Part shown: piece by piece, positions 59,701 to 64,000 of the stretch
Layout: every line of letters begins with the position of its first letter
Numbering within the stretch: the stretch's first letter is position 1
Source of the DNA: Corella eumyota
Taxonomy: Eukaryota > Chordata > Ascidiacea > Phlebobranchia > Corellidae
Direction: 5' to 3'
Length of the DNA stretch: 64,000 nucleotides
Assembly: GCA_963082875.1 (NCBI GenBank)
Contig: OY720100.1
Span: forward strand, 8,060,001-8,124,000
Translations under genes and position numbers: made by a program
The notes under the pieces: model-generated
What the model was told of the DNA's origin: nothing
What the model saw: only the letters and a program-made list of their open reading frames with translations
Database searches by the model: none

Positions 59701-62700
59701 TCAAAGGCAGTTAAGACATTAACAGCATCGTGGTGGATATTTGCATTAACAATCATCACTGCTTACACTGCAAACATGACTTTGTTCTTAACACAAGTAA
59801 GCTCAATTTTATCTATTTACCTTAAATTACTATAACTTAAAAAACTAACACCTGTTTGTATGTAAATTTTTTACATTGAAAAAAAGGGTAGGGATAAAGT
59901 CAAAATATATACTTTTGTTTTTGTTGTCATTTAGGTTTTTTGGTAGTAATTAATGTTTTTATTTAACTTTTTATTTTTTAATCTACCATTTCTTTAAAGA
60001 ACAACAATGGTTTGATTGAGACCTTGGAGGAGCTTGCAAACCAAAAGGAATTTGGATATGGAATAATGTATGACAATCCAATGCTTAATCTTTTCTTACC
60101 AGATGCTAAAGAAAGACCTTACACGTAAGAACCTCTAACTCACTTTATAGAAAATCCATTTTTCTAGTTTATGTTATAGAAAATATTGTTCAAGTCTGTC
60201 GTTTTTTTTGTAATGTATAACTTTTTTTTAGAACTTTGTATAATTACTTTAAAAAGTCATGGAATGATACAGTATTCTATTCTCACTCTGATGCGTTTGA
60301 TAGATTATCTATGGGGAATTTTTATTTGCTTGCTTCGTTTGAAACAGCTGTAGAAGCTTTATATGGTTCATGTAGATTTGATAAGGTGAAAGTTAAAACT
60401 AAACTTACAAGTTTAATAAAAAAAAACAATGTTGCATTTTTGCTGCATTTTTAAATTATTTAAGTATTAACATAAGGCTTAACATTTTTTAACAGGTTTA
60501 ATTTTAATATTTGTGTGTGTGTTATTTTTATACTTATTTCGTTTGGTATAAAAGGTTGGGGCAGGCTTTTACAAATATCAATTTTCTCTTCCATTTCCAA
60601 GTGGCTCTCTACTGCTTCCGGTGTTTAATGATCATATTGCTAGGTTGCGAGATGTTGGAGTACTTACCTCGCTCGAAAATAAATGGTATTTGTTTAAACT
60701 ATAAAAAAAATATAAATTAGGTAAAAAAAATGCAACTATTAATAAAGTGCATCTAGTAAAGAATTTTAGAATATGCAATGTTATAAAGAAAGCATTAAGG
60801 ATTACCTATAGATCTTTTCTATATAAAATATAGGTTTTCTTTGGAGGATAATTGTGAAACACGGGAAAGTAAAATAGATGATCAACTTGATCTCAAATCT
60901 TTTATTGGGATGTATGTTTTTCTTATTCTTGGTTGCTTTATCGGTGGAGTTATTTGTGCTCTTGGTAAACATTACAATAAAAAAAAAATTTTCTAATTTA
61001 AATTGGCAAAAGTTGTTTTTAACTTTGTTTTTGTTTGGTAATTTTTTTAAGTAAGCTTTTTGATTGATGCTGTCTAGTTAAAGTATTGGTTTTTGTTTTT
61101 ATTTCACAATTGCAATTTGTAAATATATAATTTTTTAATAACAACAGAAACTGGTTGTGTTAGTTGGGGTGGTTTAGGAGGCATATTTGGAAAAGCTCAT
61201 CATTACGAATTTCAGGTAAACATATTTTAAAAACTAAATTGCTAAAAACTTTTAAGGGATTTAATACAGAAGTCAATCTTTACCTTAAAAAAATTATTAA
61301 AAAAACATATGTATTTTTGTTTTAAGTTTAACAGTAAATGATTTTCATAGTGTTTTGTATTTAAGCTTCTTAATTAATTTACAAAATAAATACATTTAAC
61401 AGATAAATTAACTTTATTTTGCAAAAATATATTGCATTTAGATTTTTTTAAATCATTTTTTTTATATACAGGAGAATAACAGAGAACAACAGAAGGAAGT
61501 TGATCAGCTGGAGGAAGAGTTTACAGGTTGGAAAGGTGGATGGGGTGTGTGGAGGTTTAAGGAGTGGAGCAAGGGAGATCCGAATGAACATCCTGATCTT
61601 CCAGGTAATAAAAAATATTTTTTCTTTTTTGTTGGCCAACTTTTTGTTGATCAACTTAATGTTGTTGTTCAACTTTTTGTTAAACTTTTATTTCTTTTTA
61701 ACTCTTTTGTGGATCAACTTTTTGCTGTTGTTTTAAATATTCTATTTATTAAATTTATTTCTTTGTGATGTTGAAAATTTTTTTGCAGAAATAACAAAAG
61801 ATTGCTGTGAAATGTGTGGAAAAACCAAAGTTGGCAGTCAAGTACAAAAAGTCAAAATGTAAATATTTGAAAATGTTCTTTAAATTAATTTTTTGTTTTT
61901 ATTTAACAAATATGTTAATAACAAATTCAATTTTATAAAATTTATTAACTTATTTTGCAGGCTTCCAAAAAAACTTGTATATCCTAAGGAAAAAAGTGGC
62001 GACACTATAAATTTAATTGATACAGACAGTGGTCGCTCTAGTGCAGTTAGTGATCAATTAAATTATAACAAAGGCAAGTTATCTAGTTATCTAAAATTTA
62101 TCTTATTAAAACTTGTTTTACAGAATATAGATATGATTTGTCACATACTTCTTCTAGGTTTTATTTAAAAATAAAAGCCTGGGTGTATTTAAATAAAAAT
62201 AGTCAAAGTAATGATGAATTGTTACGTTATGGTATATATTTGTGTAATAAAAAATAAACATCAAATTTTATTTTTATATTTAGAATCAATTTCATCAAAT
62301 ATCCAAGTAATCTCAGTTAAGCCTCTAACTCAGGAATTACCCCCAGTTAACGTTCAAAAACCTCTCCCTGGGTTACAACCTAAGCCCCAAACCATCCCAG
62401 TTATCCCCCAAGAACCCCCTGAAGTGCAACCTTCAAAACCTGTTATCCAGTCATATCAGGAAAATCCAAAAAAGTTGCAGAAGAGAATTGTTAAAATCAA
62501 TTATCGTTCACCTTCTATTTTATCAATTGGGGTATTGTTTATTTATAATTAAACCAAATTTTTTTTAAATACTTTCATACTATATATATTTATCTTCGAT
62601 GTGGGAGGGTCAACTGCTCGACCTAAACATAGAACAACATTAGTTCACCAACTTAGTCTCAAGTTCTTTGGCAGTTTGGTATATTATTATAGATTATAAT

Positions 62701-63488
62701 TGCTCGATAATTAAACTGCCGATAAGTATTGGCTCAGCATGAGTTTATATCGTTTATAGCGGCTTACTCAAGGACGCTACAGCATGAGAGCAGTGGAGAT
62801 TGAACCCACAATCCCATGTGGTGTAGCAAGTGTTTTAACACTACCCCACGCTGCCGGTACTATTGTCTAAGTAAAGAAGCTGAAAGTGCTTTTTGTATAT
62901 ATATCTTTATTCTCGATGTGGAAAAGTCGAATGCGCGACTTAAACATAGAGTAACATAAGTTACTCCGACCCAGTCTCGAGTTGCCTGTGGCAGCTTGGG
63001 ATATTATAGAGACTATAATTGCTCGGTAATTATGCTGCTGATTAAGTGCTGGCTCAGCAGGAGTTTATACCGTTTATAGCGCCTTACTCAAGGGCGCTAC
63101 AGCATGAGATCAGGGGGGATTGAACCCACGACCTCATGTGTGGTGTAGCAAGTGTTCTTACTACTACACCACGCTGCCGTTTTTTTTTGCTTTATATAAA
63201 ATAACCTAACCTGATTTTTTATTGATAATAATGTACATAAAGATTATGTTATTTTTAATATTTTACATCGCCTACCTTTTAATTCTTTACGAATAGTTCA
63301 TTTTTTTCTGATATTTAATTTAGTCACATTCTTCACTGGCAAGTACCGCGATTACGTGGTCAACTTCTGATTTGTCAACTCAGCCGTCGTCAAATTATGA
63401 CGTCACATCGGTAAGCGAAATGACCTCGCCACCGCCACCATGTGGATATGAAGATGATGACGACGACGATTGGACAGACGAGGACTAA
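53754..63488 (+). CDS. Divergent ionotropic glutamate receptor-like channel
   Basis: Thirty exons from 53754-53832 to 63324-63488, all in phase; 1213 residues. A signal peptide (MRLDQIISCLFFIFAFGYSQ) precedes an amino-terminal domain to about residue 440. Ligand-binding lobe S1 begins near RPLKVCAVW (about 535). M1 is near 660-690, then a pore loop (LWFNFGSLVQQGVDIIPR), M3 (ITAYTANMTLFLTQ) and lobe S2 to about 905, closing LTSLENKW. M4 is FIGMYVFLILGCFIGGVIC. A 265-residue cytoplasmic tail has a Trp-rich block, a CCEMC cysteine cluster, a proline-rich part and an acidic end. The pore resembles AMPA/kainate receptors more than NMDA receptors. The residues that bind the ligand carboxylates look replaced, and a basic RKRR sits before S1. 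Intron 62074-62283 uses a GC donor. The iGluR family is firm; the ligand is unknown. Confidence 0.88.
54367..54500. repeat. Two short local duplications in an intron
   Basis: TCACAAAACTAAAAATTAAA occurs twice (about 54368 and 54402), and a TTTCTTTGCCAGATTAATTT unit occurs twice (about 54455 and 54477). Both lie in the same intron of the glutamate-receptor-like gene. Confidence 0.8.
55518..55757 (+). mobile_element. Degenerate SINE relative
   Basis: Begins GTAGTGGTTAAAATACTTGAC, with TATGCTGTAGCTTCCTTAAGTAAGG in the body and ACATCAAGAATAAA at the end. It keeps the layout of the SINE but is heavily diverged and lies in an intron of the receptor-like gene. Confidence 0.6.
58546..58745 (+). mobile_element. 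Degenerate SINE relative
   Basis: tRNA-like head CTTGGTGTAGTGGTTACC followed by GGCAATTATAATTACCC and ACTTGAGACTTGGCCAGG. The middle is shortened and diverged; intronic. Confidence 0.6.
62074..62283 (+). other. GC-AG intron in the receptor-like gene
   Basis: The exon ending at 62073 is followed by GCAAGT instead of GTAAGT. Only a cut there keeps the frame into the exon starting at 62284 after a TTTAG acceptor. GC donors with this consensus are a known minor class of U2 introns. Confidence 0.7.
62583..62858 (-). mobile_element. tRNA-derived SINE, reverse orientation
   Basis: Moderately diverged near full-length copy read on the minus strand, with its head at 62858. It lies in the last intron of the receptor-like gene, in tandem with the next copy. 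Confidence 0.85.
62896..63179 (-). mobile_element. tRNA-derived SINE, reverse orientation
   Basis: Well-preserved copy on the minus strand, very close to the copy at 49780, with intact promoter-like boxes. Second of two same-strand SINEs in the last intron of the receptor-like gene. Confidence 0.9.
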
Positions 63489-64000
63489 AATCGTTTCTTG
63501 CATGCGTAGTTTTGTTGTGGTTTAGCCAGAAGCAAGTTTTTTTGCAAGTAGGTAGCTATTTTTGTTTATTTTTGGTTGTTTTAATTATATTTGTGTTTTT
63601 TTGTGTGTGTAAATATAGATGGTAGATAGTAGCCGATCGTTGTGTGTCGCTACAGAGATGACGTTTTTCTAACTGTAGGCATCTAGCATTGGTTGTCTTG
63701 CGATTTACACAGTCGAACACTTTATATAATTTTTATGTACGTTAATTACATAAAAACTCAAATGTCGATACATTAGTTTACAACTTAGATAATGTTAATA
63801 CAAGCAGTGATGTAAATTAACTTGTATATCAATTTATCGGACTCCTACACCTGTATTTAGTCTACTCCAAACTGTGTTGACAGTTATACTAACAAGTGAT
63901 GTGTGTAAGCATTCAAACACTTCAATTTGTCGTTTTAAAGGATTTATAAGACACTATATAATGACTTTAAATGCCCATAAGCCGTGTTTTAAACTAAGCT
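63489..64000 (+). other. 3' flank of the receptor-like gene
   Basis: AT-rich sequence after the stop, presumably 3' UTR, reaching the window edge. No clear AATAAA and no further gene seen. Confidence 0.45.

Overview
The window looks like nuclear DNA of a sea squirt, most likely a Ciona species. It is AT-rich, with many short GT-AG introns, short exons and tightly packed genes. The encoded proteins are clearly animal and chordate-like. Introns carry many copies of a tRNA-derived SINE that resembles the SINEs described from Ciona. Species assignment is inference. All multi-exon models were assembled by eye from splice-site phase and recalled family similarity, so individual boundaries may be off by a few bases. 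I found no retroviral, LTR or Polinton-like element and no CRISPR array.

Layout, left to right. (1) 1-9.9 kb: a Fos-family bZIP gene (+) with a TATA-type promoter near 5.84 kb, plus a probable far-upstream alternative start (exons at 1241 and 1860). (2) 9.9-13.6 kb: the longest gene-free stretch, with bZIP-type sites. (3) 13.7-17.1 kb: sorbitol dehydrogenase (-), head-to-head with PIGN (+, 17.45-21.6 kb). (4) 22.3-25.05 kb: cytoplasmic tryptophanyl-tRNA synthetase (-), head-to-head with USP14 (+, 25.46-28.9 kb). (5) 29.7-36.9 kb: a 30-exon EF-hand/WD40 protein of the WDR49/WDR64 type (-). (6) 37.3-42.2 kb: a secreted/membrane CUB-like + ZP + EGF protein (-). (7) 42.9-47.2 kb: an ankyrin + C2-like protein that I cannot assign to a family (-). 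(8) 48.4-53.0 kb: a PCMTD1/2-type methyltransferase-fold adaptor (+). (9) 53.75-63.5 kb: a 30-exon, highly divergent ionotropic glutamate receptor (+).

The genes do not form one pathway: GPI-anchor synthesis, polyol oxidation, tRNA charging, proteasome-linked deubiquitination and an E3-type adaptor are unrelated housekeeping jobs. Two compact divergent pairs (SORD/PIGN and WARS/USP14, each about 0.4 kb apart) probably share promoter regions.

Most interesting: the glutamate-receptor-like gene keeps the channel fold (pore loop, a YTAN-type M3 and M4). By eye it appears to have lost the residues that normally hold the amino-acid ligand, and it carries a furin-like RKRR in its ectodomain. Also notable are the alternative Fos N-terminus, the cluster of C/EBP-ATF and CRE-like sites around Fos, a widely split SOCS box in the PCMTD protein, and an apparent frame break in one CUB-like exon.
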